Assembly: GCA_011051475.1 (NCBI GenBank)
Contig: DRLE01000036.1
Coordinates: forward strand, 1-53,490
Direction of reading: 5' to 3'
DNA: 53,490 nucleotides
DNA from: Gammaproteobacteria bacterium
GTDB taxonomy: Bacteria; Pseudomonadota; Gammaproteobacteria; SZUA-229
Shown: piece by piece, positions 35,277 to 42,760 of the stretch
Layout: each line of letters starts with the position of its first letter
How positions within the stretch are numbered: position 1 is the first letter of the stretch
Program-made: the position numbers and the translations under genes
The notes under the pieces: model-generated
What the model was told of the DNA's origin: nothing
The model's database searches: none
What the model saw: only the letters and a program-made list of their open reading frames with translations

Positions 35277-36434
35277 TTATAGCCCAGCTGCGGCCTTTAA
35301 TGCATCTGCTTTATCGGTTTTTTCCCAGCTGAATTCCGGTTCTTCGCGGCCGAAATGCCCGTAGGCCGCGGTTTTGCGGTAAATCGGGCGCAGCAGGTCG
35401 AGCATGTCGACAATGCCGCGCGGTTTCAGATTAAAGTGCTCGCGGATCAGCTCGACGATTTTCTCATCGGCAATCCTGCCGGTACCGAAGGTCTGGATGG
35501 ATATCGAGGTCGGCTCGGCCACGCCAATGGCGTAGGAGACCTGGATTTCACAGCGATCGGCCAGACCGGCGGCAACCACGTTTTTGGCCACATAACGGCC
35601 GGCATAGGCGGCGGAACGATCGACCTTGGAAGGGTCCTTGCCGGAGAAGGCGCCGCCACCGTGGCGGGCCATGCCGCCGTAGGTATCGACAATGATCTTG
35701 CGCCCGGTCAGGCCGCAGTCACCCACAGGGCCGCCGATGACGAACTTGCCGGTGGGGTTGATATGAAACAGGGTGTCTTTGGTGATCCATTCTTCCGGCA
35801 GTTCGTGCAGGATGATTTCATCCATAATGGCCTCACGCAGGGTATCGTAGCTGATGTCCGCGGCGTGCTGGGTAGACAGCACCACGGCATCTACGGCGAC
35901 GGGTTTGTCGTCTTCGTAACGCAGGGTCACCTGGCTTTTGGCATCCGGGCGTAGCCAGGGCAGGGTACCGTTCTTGCGCAGTTCGGCCTGACGTTTGACC
36001 AGGCGGTGGGCGTAGGTAATGGGGGCCGGCATCAGCACATCGGTTTCATTGCTGGCATAGCCGAACATCAGACCCTGGTCGCCGGCGCCCTGTTCGTGCT
36101 CTGCAGATTCATCCACACCCATGGCAATATCGGCGGACTGCTTGTCAATCGAGGTAATCACCGCGCAGGAAGCGTAGTCGAAACCCATTTCCGAGCTGTT
36201 ATAACCGATGTCCTTGACCGTATTGCGCACCACCTCCTGCATATCGACCCAGGCTTCGGTAGTGATTTCGCCGGAAATAACCACCATACCGGTATTGACC
36301 ATGGTTTCACAGGCAACGCGCGCCTTGTGATCCTGTTCGAATATAGCGTCGAGTATGGCGTCGGAAATCTGGTCGGCTACCTTGTCCGGGTGGCCTTCGG
36401 AAACGGATTCGGATGTAAAAACATAACTGCTCAT
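35277..36434 (-). CDS. metK: S-adenosylmethionine synthetase
   Basis: 385 residues. Makes SAM from methionine and ATP. Motifs: SEGHPDKVADQISDAILDA near the start, EQGAGDQGLMFGYA, and the P-loop-like GGGAFSGKDPSKVDRSAAY. Normal length and an AGAAGG ribosome site. It precedes ahcY in the same direction but is separated by the riboswitch leader. Its own upstream region is a tandem repeat array, in which its promoter must lie. Confidence 0.97.
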   Translation of the reverse strand: MSSYVFTSESVSEGHPDKVADQISDAILDAIFEQDHKARVACETMVNTGMVVISGEITTEAWVDMQEVVRNTVKDIGYNSSEMGFDYASCAVITSIDKQSADIAMGVDESAEHEQGAGDQGLMFGYASNETDVLMPAPITYAHRLVKRQAELRKNGTLPWLRPDAKSQVTLRYEDDKPVAVDAVVLSTQHAADISYDTLREAIMDEIILHELPEEWITKDTLFHINPTGKFVIGGPVGDCGLTGRKIIVDTYGGMARHGGGAFSGKDPSKVDRSAAYAGRYVAKNVVAAGLADRCEIQVSYAIGVAEPTSISIQTFGTGRIADEKIVELIREHFNLKPRGIVDMLDLLRPIYRKTAAYGHFGREEPEFSWEKTDKADALKAAAGL

Positions 36435-36482
36435 AAAAATACCTTCTGTAATATTGGTTTATTGCCTGAAGCTGAGTGTCGG

Positions 36483-36735
36483 GTCACATCGCCATGCAGG
36501 CTCCTTGCGGCATACGACCACCACGGATGGTGGAAGTGCGGATACTGCAGGAGCAGGTATCCGCCCGCCCATCCCTGGGCATGGCCGCATCGCCATCCCT
36601 GGCTCTTTGCGGCATACGACCACCACGGATGGTGGAAGTGCGGATACTGCAGGAGCAGGTATCCGCCCGCCCATCCCTGGACATAGCCGCATCGCCGTCC
36701 CTGGCTCTTTGCGGCATACTGCCCATCCCTGGGCA
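36483..36735. repeat. 102-bp tandem repeat, about 2.3 units, with three hairpins per unit
   Basis: Two full units (36507-36608 and 36609-36710) differ at three positions. A degenerate half unit precedes them and a deleted third unit follows from 36711. Each unit folds into three consecutive stem-loops, in unit 1: CCACCA/TGGTGG (36518-36533), GCGGATAC/GTATCCGC (36538-36564) and GCCCA/TGGGC (36567-36580). The period is a multiple of three, so open frames appear on both strands, but none has a ribosome site or gene-like composition. The array sits in the metK upstream region. Confidence 0.8.
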
Positions 36736-36736
36736 T

Positions 36737-36773
36737 AAAAAAACCCGTTTCAGCTTGTGCCAAAACGGGTTTT
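36737..36773 (-). terminator. Rho-independent terminator after dnaG
   Basis: AAAACCCGTTT and AAAACGGGTTTT pair around an 11-base loop. Read leftward the stem is followed by seven T. It ends the aroK-aroB-dgt-dnaG transcript just before the metK repeat array. Confidence 0.8.
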
Positions 36774-36933
36774 CGAAGAATCTGTCTGTCGAAGCTCGCT
36801 TTAGCAGTATTTATAAAGCGCCCGCAATCTGAGACAAATTGGCGCTGTTGGGCGATTATTATGCATTAAATGGCGGGTATGTCAAACATGGGTGCTTGCC
36901 GGACGGGCGCGCGGGTATTACGGGAATCTTTTA

Positions 36934-37026
36934 TTTTTTGCCGCAAAGAACGCAAAATGCGCAAAGAAAAGCAAAAAAGTTTTGTTTTTTTCGCGTCATT
37001 CGCGTCCTTTGCGGCAAAAAAAGCTT
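36934..37026. repeat. 93-bp inverted repeat related to the 14447-14700 element
   Basis: Left end TTTTTTGCCGCAAAGAACGC pairs with the right end GCGTCCTTTGCGGCAAAAAA. The arms share the GCCGC(A/G)AAG(A/G)ACGCAAAA core of the larger repeat after the pilU-like gene. It abuts the dnaG stop codon, again a 3' end. The rest of the 36774-36933 gap shows nothing recognisable. Confidence 0.6.
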
Positions 37027-37030
37027 CTTT

Positions 37031-38773
37031 TCAACGGGTAGAAAGCTCAAGGTATTCTTTCTGTTCCTCTTCGCTCAGCGGCTCGCCGTTTTCGAGTTTG
37101 TGTTCAAGATATTCCTGCCGGTCTTCAATATACAGCCGGTCGATAATGTCCTGATACACCGCTGGCATATTCTCGCTGTTCTCGGTTTCCGGTGTCTGCA
37201 GCATGGAGAGTGTGTACAGGACACTTTCATGTTCGTTGTCGCGAAAACGTTCAAGCAGGGCGGCGGCGGTAATGTCCGGGTTGCTTTCGATGATCTGTTG
37301 CAGGGTATGCAGCAGTGGCAGGCCTTTTTTAAAGGCGGTTTTAAAACTCTCCGGTACCTTGCAGTGGCTCGCCAGTTGCGGGTTCTGCAGCAGCAGGGCG
37401 ATGGCGATACGGGTCTTGTTAATAAGAATCTGCTGCCCGCGTTTCGGCCTCGGCCTGTGTCTGACCGGCGAGGGTCTTGCCGGCTCGGTGGCGACCTTTT
37501 CCGCCAGCTGCTGCTGGCTGAGCCCCACCAGTTTTGACAGGTCTTCGAGCAACAGATCCTTGAACAGGCTGTTGTGCATTTTCTTTATCAGCGCATTGGC
37601 CTGGCTGGCCAGTTGCGCCTTGCCTTCGCGGGTGCTGATATCGAACCGGCTTTTCAGGCTGTCGAAAAGAAAGTCGGAGAGCGGGGTGGCGTTTTTGACG
37701 CGCGCCTCGAAGGCTTCGCGGCCCTCCTTTCTGACCATGGTGTCCGGGTCCTCCTTTTCCGGCAGGAAAAGAAAGCGGGCGACCATGCCGTCGCGGATTA
37801 CCGACAGGGTGTTTTCCAGGGCGCGCCAGGCGGCCTTGCGGCCGGCATTGTCACCGTCGTAGCAGAACACGATTTCATGGGTGCTGCGAAAGACTTTCTG
37901 GATCTGATCGGTGGTGGTGGCGGTGCCCAGTGAGGCGACGGCGTAGCGGATATCGTTCTGCGCCAGTGCAACCACGTCCATATAGCCCTCGACCACCAGG
38001 ATGCGCTCGATATTGCGCAGCGCCTGCTTGACCTCATACAGGCCATAGAGCTCAGAGCCTTTATGAAAGACGGCATTTTCCGGCGAGTTCAGGTACTTGG
38101 GTTCACCCCTGTCCAGCACTCTGCCGCCAAAACCGATAACGCGGCCGCGGGCATCGGTGATCGGAAAGATAATCCGGTCACGAAAACGGTCGTAGCTTTT
38201 GCCTTTTTCGCTGGTGGTAATCAGGCCGGCTTTTTTCAGGTGGTCCAGGCCCTGCGTGGTTTTGCCCAGGCGGCTGAGCAGAAAGTCCCAGCCGTCGGGC
38301 GCGTAACCGATCTTGAAGTTACGCGCGATTTCGCCACTGAGTCCGCGCTGTTTCAGATAATCGATGGCGCGCGCATCGCTTTTCAGCTGCTGCTGGTAGA
38401 GCTCGCTGGCCTGTTTCAGAATATCGTATAAGGGCTGCTTTTCTTCGGTCTGCTTGTTGATAAAGCCGCCGTCTTCATGCGGCACGTCAAGGTGCTGGTC
38501 GGCGGCCAGGGCTTCGACAGCACCGACAAAATCCAGGTGCTCGTATTCCATAAGGAAGCCGATAACATTGCCCTTGGCGTGACAGCCGAAGCAGTAATAG
38601 AACTGTTTGGCTTCGCTGACGGTAAAGGAGGGTGTTTTCTCGTTGTGAAACGGACAGCAGGCCATGTATTCCTTGCCCTTGCGTTTCAGGGGTACGCGGG
38701 CATTGATGACCTCGACGATATCCGTGCGCGCGATCAGGTCATCGATAAAGTTTCTCGGGATACGGCCGGCCAC
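37031..38773 (-). CDS. dnaG: DNA primase
   Basis: 580 residues. Makes RNA primers at the replication fork. The N-terminal CHC2 zinc finger is CCPFHNEKTPSF with CFGCHAKGN. The TOPRIM core has LVVEGYMDVVALAQ and CYDGDNAGRKAAWRALE. The C-terminal helical region (after about 430, beyond the basic linker RPRPKRGQ) would bind DnaB helicase. Here dnaG follows dgt by nine bases rather than sitting in the rpsU-dnaG-rpoD operon typical of many gammaproteobacteria; neither rpsU nor rpoD is adjacent. Confidence 0.96.
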   Translation of the reverse strand: MAGRIPRNFIDDLIARTDIVEVINARVPLKRKGKEYMACCPFHNEKTPSFTVSEAKQFYYCFGCHAKGNVIGFLMEYEHLDFVGAVEALAADQHLDVPHEDGGFINKQTEEKQPLYDILKQASELYQQQLKSDARAIDYLKQRGLSGEIARNFKIGYAPDGWDFLLSRLGKTTQGLDHLKKAGLITTSEKGKSYDRFRDRIIFPITDARGRVIGFGGRVLDRGEPKYLNSPENAVFHKGSELYGLYEVKQALRNIERILVVEGYMDVVALAQNDIRYAVASLGTATTTDQIQKVFRSTHEIVFCYDGDNAGRKAAWRALENTLSVIRDGMVARFLFLPEKEDPDTMVRKEGREAFEARVKNATPLSDFLFDSLKSRFDISTREGKAQLASQANALIKKMHNSLFKDLLLEDLSKLVGLSQQQLAEKVATEPARPSPVRHRPRPKRGQQILINKTRIAIALLLQNPQLASHCKVPESFKTAFKKGLPLLHTLQQIIESNPDITAAALLERFRDNEHESVLYTLSMLQTPETENSENMPAVYQDIIDRLYIEDRQEYLEHKLENGEPLSEEEQKEYLELSTR

Positions 38774-38782
38774 GGAGCAGGA

Positions 38783-39970
38783 TCAGGGAATCAGGTTGAC
38801 GAAGGAAAGCTGGCGCGGGTTGAAAATCCTTTCGAACTCGACAATGGCATAACGGTCGGTCATGCCGGCAATATAGTCGGAAACGCCACGGGCGACACCT
38901 TTCTCGCCGTGCCTTTCCTTTAGCTGCAGGCAATGCGCCAGTGCTTCCGGTGGCAGGATCTGCAGATCGTTCATAAAGGCGTTGAACAGTGCCTCGATAA
39001 CATCGGCGGCTTTTTTGGTCATGCGGTGCACGCGGTAATGCTGGTACAGGTTTTTGCGCAGAAACTGTTTAAGCTCCAGCTTTTTCTGTGTCATCTCTTC
39101 GCTGAAGGCCATCAGGCGTTGCGGCTGTCTGCGCACATCGCCAATGCTGTTCAGTGAAGCCCTGTCAATATTCTGTTTCGAGGTGTCGATCAGGTCGACC
39201 ACCATGACATTGATCATGCGGCGGATGACCTCGTGGATCATTTTCTTGTCATCCAGACCGGGGTATTTTTTATTGACGATTTCGTACTGTGTGCTGAACA
39301 GCTCGGTTTGACGAATCTCGTCCATGGATATCAGGCCGTAGCGGATGCCGTCATCGATGTCGTGGTTGTTATAGGCGATTTCATCCGAGTAGTCGGTGAG
39401 CTGGGCCTCCAGGCCGGGCTGGGTTTTATCGAGAAAACGCTGACCGACGTCGCCGAGATTTTCGGCGTTGCTGATTGAGCAGTGCTTGAGTATGCCTTCG
39501 CGGGTCTCGAAGGTCAGGTTAAGGCCGTCGAAGTCGGCGTATTTCTGTTCCAGCCGGTCGACCACGCGCAGCGACTGTATATTGTGCTCGAAGCCGCCGA
39601 AATCTTTCATGCAGTTATTCAGCGCGGTCTGCCCGGCATGGCCGAAAGGCGTATGTCCCAGGTCGTGTGCCAGGGCGATGGCTTCGCTCAGGTCTTCGTG
39701 CAGGCACAGCTCGCGGGCGATGCTGCGGGCTATCTGCGCGACTTCCAGCGAGTGGGTGAGTCGGGTACGGAACAGGTCGCCCTCGTGGTTGACGAAAACC
39801 TGGGTCTTGTATTCGAGGCGGCGAAAGGCGGCCGAGTGAATAATGCGGTCACGGTCGCGCTGGTATTCATTGCGGTAGGTGGGGTGGCTTTCCTCGTGCT
39901 GGCGACCCAGCGAGCGGGTGTCGTCGCAGGCATAGCTGACCAGGTGTTCGCTGTAGCTGCTCTGCTTCAT
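38783..39970 (-). CDS. dgt: Deoxyguanosine triphosphate triphosphohydrolase-like protein
   Basis: 395 residues of the HD superfamily. The metal motif is spread over RTRLTHSLEVAQIARSIAR, ALAHDLGHTPFGHAGQ and later YSDEIAYNNHDIDDG. HSAAFRRLEYKTQVF is the family signature near the start. These enzymes release triphosphate from dNTPs. This is the short bacterial class, which often has broad or uncertain specificity. It overlaps aroB by four bases and precedes dnaG by nine, so dNTP turnover and priming genes are co-transcribed. Confidence 0.92.
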   Translation of the reverse strand: MKQSSYSEHLVSYACDDTRSLGRQHEESHPTYRNEYQRDRDRIIHSAAFRRLEYKTQVFVNHEGDLFRTRLTHSLEVAQIARSIARELCLHEDLSEAIALAHDLGHTPFGHAGQTALNNCMKDFGGFEHNIQSLRVVDRLEQKYADFDGLNLTFETREGILKHCSISNAENLGDVGQRFLDKTQPGLEAQLTDYSDEIAYNNHDIDDGIRYGLISMDEIRQTELFSTQYEIVNKKYPGLDDKKMIHEVIRRMINVMVVDLIDTSKQNIDRASLNSIGDVRRQPQRLMAFSEEMTQKKLELKQFLRKNLYQHYRVHRMTKKAADVIEALFNAFMNDLQILPPEALAHCLQLKERHGEKGVARGVSDYIAGMTDRYAIVEFERIFNPRQLSFVNLIP

Positions 39971-41079
39971 GCCTTGTCCGTAGTGGCAGTCTGCTGTGCC
40001 TCGGCCAGGCAGGTGTCCAGGGCCTTTTTCAGGTCAGCTATGCTGTAGTCACTGGTGAGCACGGCCCTGCCAATGCCTTTCATCAGCACCAGGCGCATAA
40101 CACCGTCCAGCACTTTCTTGTCCACGGACATCAGCTCGATAAACTGCTGCGTGCTCATTTCTGCAGGTGGTCGGCTGGGCAGTTTTGCCTGTTCAATCAG
40201 GCTGATGGTTTTCGCGGTTTCCTCTTCGCTCATCCAGCCCATCTGGCTGGACATGACAGCGGCGATACACATACCGGCAGCCACGGCTTCGCCGTGCAGC
40301 CACTGGCCGTAACCCATGCCGTTTTCAATGGCGTGGCCAAAGGTGTGGCCGAGGTTGAGCAGGGCGCGCCGGCCGCTTTCGCGCTCGTCCGCCGCCACCA
40401 CTTCGGCCTTGGTGCGGCAGGAAACCTCGATGGCGTAACTTAAGGCCTGCCTGTCGCGGGCCAGCAGGGCGGGCATGTTCGCTTCCAGCCACTGGAAAAA
40501 ATCCGGCTTGCAGATCAGGGCGTACTTGATGACCTCGGCAATGCCGGCGGAAAGTTCGCGTTCGGGCAGGGTGTCGAGGGTGTCGGTATCGGCGATCACC
40601 GCGCGCGGCTGGTAGAAGGCGCCGATCATGTTCTTGCCCAGGGGGTGATTGACCCCGGTCTTGCCGCCCACCGAGGAATCGACCTGTGAGAGCAGGGTGG
40701 TAGGGATCTGAATCAGGTGTACACCGCGCTGGTAGCTGGCGGCGGCAAAGCCGGCCATATCGCCGACCACGCCGCCACCCAGGGCGATAACCGTGGTATT
40801 GCGATCGAAGTGGTTGCGCAGCAGGCCGTCGTATATCTGGTTCAGTACTTCCAGGTTCTTGTATTTTTCGCCATCGGGCAGGATAACCGACTCGGTTTTC
40901 AGTCCGCCGAGCATGGCCTGTGTCTTTTCCAGGTACAGCGGGGCCACGGTCTCATTACTGACGATCAGCGCGCTGTTGCCGGGAATATGCTGTTTTATCA
41001 GCTCGCTCTGGCCCAGCAGTTTGTCGCCGATATAGATGGGGTAGCTGCGCTCACCGAGCTCAACGGTCAAAGTAATCAT
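39967..41079 (-). CDS. aroB: 3-dehydroquinate synthase
   Basis: 370 residues. Second step of the shikimate pathway, converting DAHP to 3-dehydroquinate with NAD and a divalent metal. Signatures: ALGGGVVGDMAGFAAASYQR, IPTTLLSQVDSSVGGKTGVN, NMIGAFYQP and LNLGHTFGHAIENGMGYGQ. It lies 26 bases after aroK and overlaps dgt. Confidence 0.97.
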   Translation of the reverse strand: MITLTVELGERSYPIYIGDKLLGQSELIKQHIPGNSALIVSNETVAPLYLEKTQAMLGGLKTESVILPDGEKYKNLEVLNQIYDGLLRNHFDRNTTVIALGGGVVGDMAGFAAASYQRGVHLIQIPTTLLSQVDSSVGGKTGVNHPLGKNMIGAFYQPRAVIADTDTLDTLPERELSAGIAEVIKYALICKPDFFQWLEANMPALLARDRQALSYAIEVSCRTKAEVVAADERESGRRALLNLGHTFGHAIENGMGYGQWLHGEAVAAGMCIAAVMSSQMGWMSEEETAKTISLIEQAKLPSRPPAEMSTQQFIELMSVDKKVLDGVMRLVLMKGIGRAVLTSDYSIADLKKALDTCLAEAQQTATTDKA

Positions 41080-41105
41080 TTTGCTTTATATCAGGAAGAA
41101 ATGTG

Positions 41106-41615
41106 TTAAAGACGCTTAATAATAGCCTGTATTACGTCATGAATCGAGTTGTTTACATTCTCGATAATATGGTCGGCGGTTTCTTCGTACAGGGGGCCGC
41201 GCTGATCGAGCAGGCGCTGCAGGATGGTTTCGGCAGGTTCGTCCGCGTGCAGCAGGGGGCGGTTTTTGTCGCGGCTGGTGCGCTCGACCAGGGTACCAAG
41301 ATCGCTTTTCAGATAGAAAACCGTGCCGCGGTTTTTCAGATGCGCCCGGTTTTCCGGGTCGAGTATGGCGCCGCCACCGGTGGCGAGAATAATGTTCTGC
41401 CGGCCGGTCAGTTCGTCGATAATGGCTTTTTCACGCCTGCGGAAACCTTCTTCGCCTTCTTTCTCGAAGATAAGCGGTATATCCGCACCGGTGCGCTCCT
41501 CGATGACCCGGTCACTGTCGTAAAAATCCATTTTCAGCCTGCGCGCAAGCTGGCGCCCGACCGTGGTTTTGCCGGTGCCCATAAGGCCGATGAGGAAAAT
41601 ATTGTCTTTGCGCAT
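41106..41615 (-). CDS. aroK: Shikimate kinase
   Basis: 169 residues. Phosphorylates shikimate with ATP. P-loop GLMGTGKTTVGRQLA, DSDRVIEERTGADIP for shikimate and Mg, the ATGGGAIL loop and the RDKNRPLL lid. It heads the aroK-aroB-dgt-dnaG operon. In many gammaproteobacteria aroK follows pilQ on one transcript; here a lipoprotein gene and a terminator separate them. Confidence 0.96.
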   Translation of the reverse strand: MRKDNIFLIGLMGTGKTTVGRQLARRLKMDFYDSDRVIEERTGADIPLIFEKEGEEGFRRREKAIIDELTGRQNIILATGGGAILDPENRAHLKNRGTVFYLKSDLGTLVERTSRDKNRPLLHADEPAETILQRLLDQRGPLYEETADHIIENVNNSIHDVIQAIIKRL

Positions 41616-41727
41616 GGAAGCTTTTCAGCGATGCTCCGTTTGAATCCGAGTGCGGCTATGTTAACAGATGGCGCCATGATAATCAGGCAGACGACGCATG
41701 GAGCAGGTGATTTATATAAAGGTGCAT

Positions 41728-41762
41728 AAAAAAACCGGGGCAGCTCAGGTGCCCCGGTTTTT
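41728..41762 (-). terminator. Rho-independent terminator ending the pilMNOPQ operon
   Basis: CCGGGGC (41735-41741) pairs with GCCCCGG (41751-41757), extended by A/T runs on both sides. Read leftward it ends in seven T. It lies 24 bases after the lipoprotein gene and before aroK. Confidence 0.85.
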
Positions 41763-41785
41763 ATACCCGATTTGAGTGGTCGGGT

Positions 41786-42730
41786 TTAGCTGCAATTTAC
41801 AGCTATATTGGTAATGTCTGAATATATGACTCCCTGGCCATCCGTGACAGTGCATGTCAGGCCGGCCGGGTTAGTTTTGACCGTAACATTGTATGAGCTT
41901 CCAAGGGATAAGTCGGGGGGGAATGTGAAGGCACCATCAGTAGAAATGACAAGATCGAACACGCCCGGGCTTTGCAGTACCAGTGTTCCTGTCGTCAGGC
42001 CGCTAACCGATCCGCCAAGTGATGCCTTGTTGGTGGTGAGCAGGATGGTGTTTGCTGCCCAGACTGTAATATTGGACAGAACAGGGCTGCAGTCTGTGCT
42101 ATGTGAACAGTCAGGGCCATTATAATAACCATCGGCATCATCATGCTTTTGATTGGCGCCGGTAAGATCAAGGCCGTTTATGGTATCAATAATGACATCG
42201 CCGCTGGAGTAATCCCCGCTTCTGTCAAGATCGATGTATGGCTCTTCAAGGTCCTCATAGGTATCGCCATCATCATAGCGGTTATTGCCGTTGAAATCCT
42301 GGTAAGTTTCCTGCCCGCCGTGAGAATAGGCAACAATCGTGTTTCTCAGGTCGCTGGGCACATCCTCCGATCGCATTGTGCGCCAGGTAACCTCACATGC
42401 TCCGTCCTTGGTTGTGCAACTTGGATCAATCAGGCCCCATTCGGTTCGAAAATATATCGTGCGCTCACCCGTGACCAGCTGGTTCTTGCTGTCACCGATA
42501 CGTACTGATATTTTTGAGGTTTGTTCGTTAAAACCTTTTTCAATATCGAAAAATGAAACTTCGGTGGGTGAAGCCAGGAGAGTAAAGTTTTTCTGTGAGA
42601 CAGGACTGTTATTGCTGGCTGTGCCTGATGTATTAGGTGTTTCAAACGAACTGTTGTCTTCACTGCAACTGCTGATCAGCAGCAGGCTGCTGAAGAGCAG
42701 TGACGTTAATACTATAAAGCGCTTGTTCAT
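41786..42730 (-). CDS. Uncharacterised lipoprotein with Asp-rich loops and a C-terminal repeat-type domain
   Basis: 314 residues. Lipobox LLISSC (Cys22). Residues about 50-130 look like an immunoglobulin-like strand domain (PTEVSFFDIEKGFN, IYFRTEWGLIDPSC). An Asp/Asn-rich stretch follows (DFNGNNRYDDGDTYEDLEE, DLDRSGDYSSGD) resembling calcium-binding EF-hand or dockerin-like loops. The C-terminal 75 residues (SLGGSVSGLTTGTLVLQS to NITNIAVNCS type) match a small beta domain common in secreted bacterial proteins, with CTV and NCS cysteines. It starts 30 bases after pilQ and precedes the terminator, so it belongs to the pil operon. I do not recognise the protein. A pilus- or secretin-associated surface lipoprotein is a context-based guess. 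Confidence 0.7.
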   Translation of the reverse strand: MNKRFIVLTSLLFSSLLLISSCSEDNSSFETPNTSGTASNNSPVSQKNFTLLASPTEVSFFDIEKGFNEQTSKISVRIGDSKNQLVTGERTIYFRTEWGLIDPSCTTKDGACEVTWRTMRSEDVPSDLRNTIVAYSHGGQETYQDFNGNNRYDDGDTYEDLEEPYIDLDRSGDYSSGDVIIDTINGLDLTGANQKHDDADGYYNGPDCSHSTDCSPVLSNITVWAANTILLTTNKASLGGSVSGLTTGTLVLQSPGVFDLVISTDGAFTFPPDLSLGSSYNVTVKTNPAGLTCTVTDGQGVIYSDITNIAVNCS

Positions 42731-42760
42731 GTCTGTTTCATCCTTACCTGTAAAAGGTAA

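Noticed and set aside
36483..36735. CRISPR array
   Set aside because: Units are 102 bp and directly adjacent with no unique spacers, and there are no cas genes.
36454..36832. Several overlapping frames on both strands across the 102-bp repeats
   Set aside because: Open only because the repeat period is a multiple of three and lacks stops; no ribosome site or gene-like sequence.
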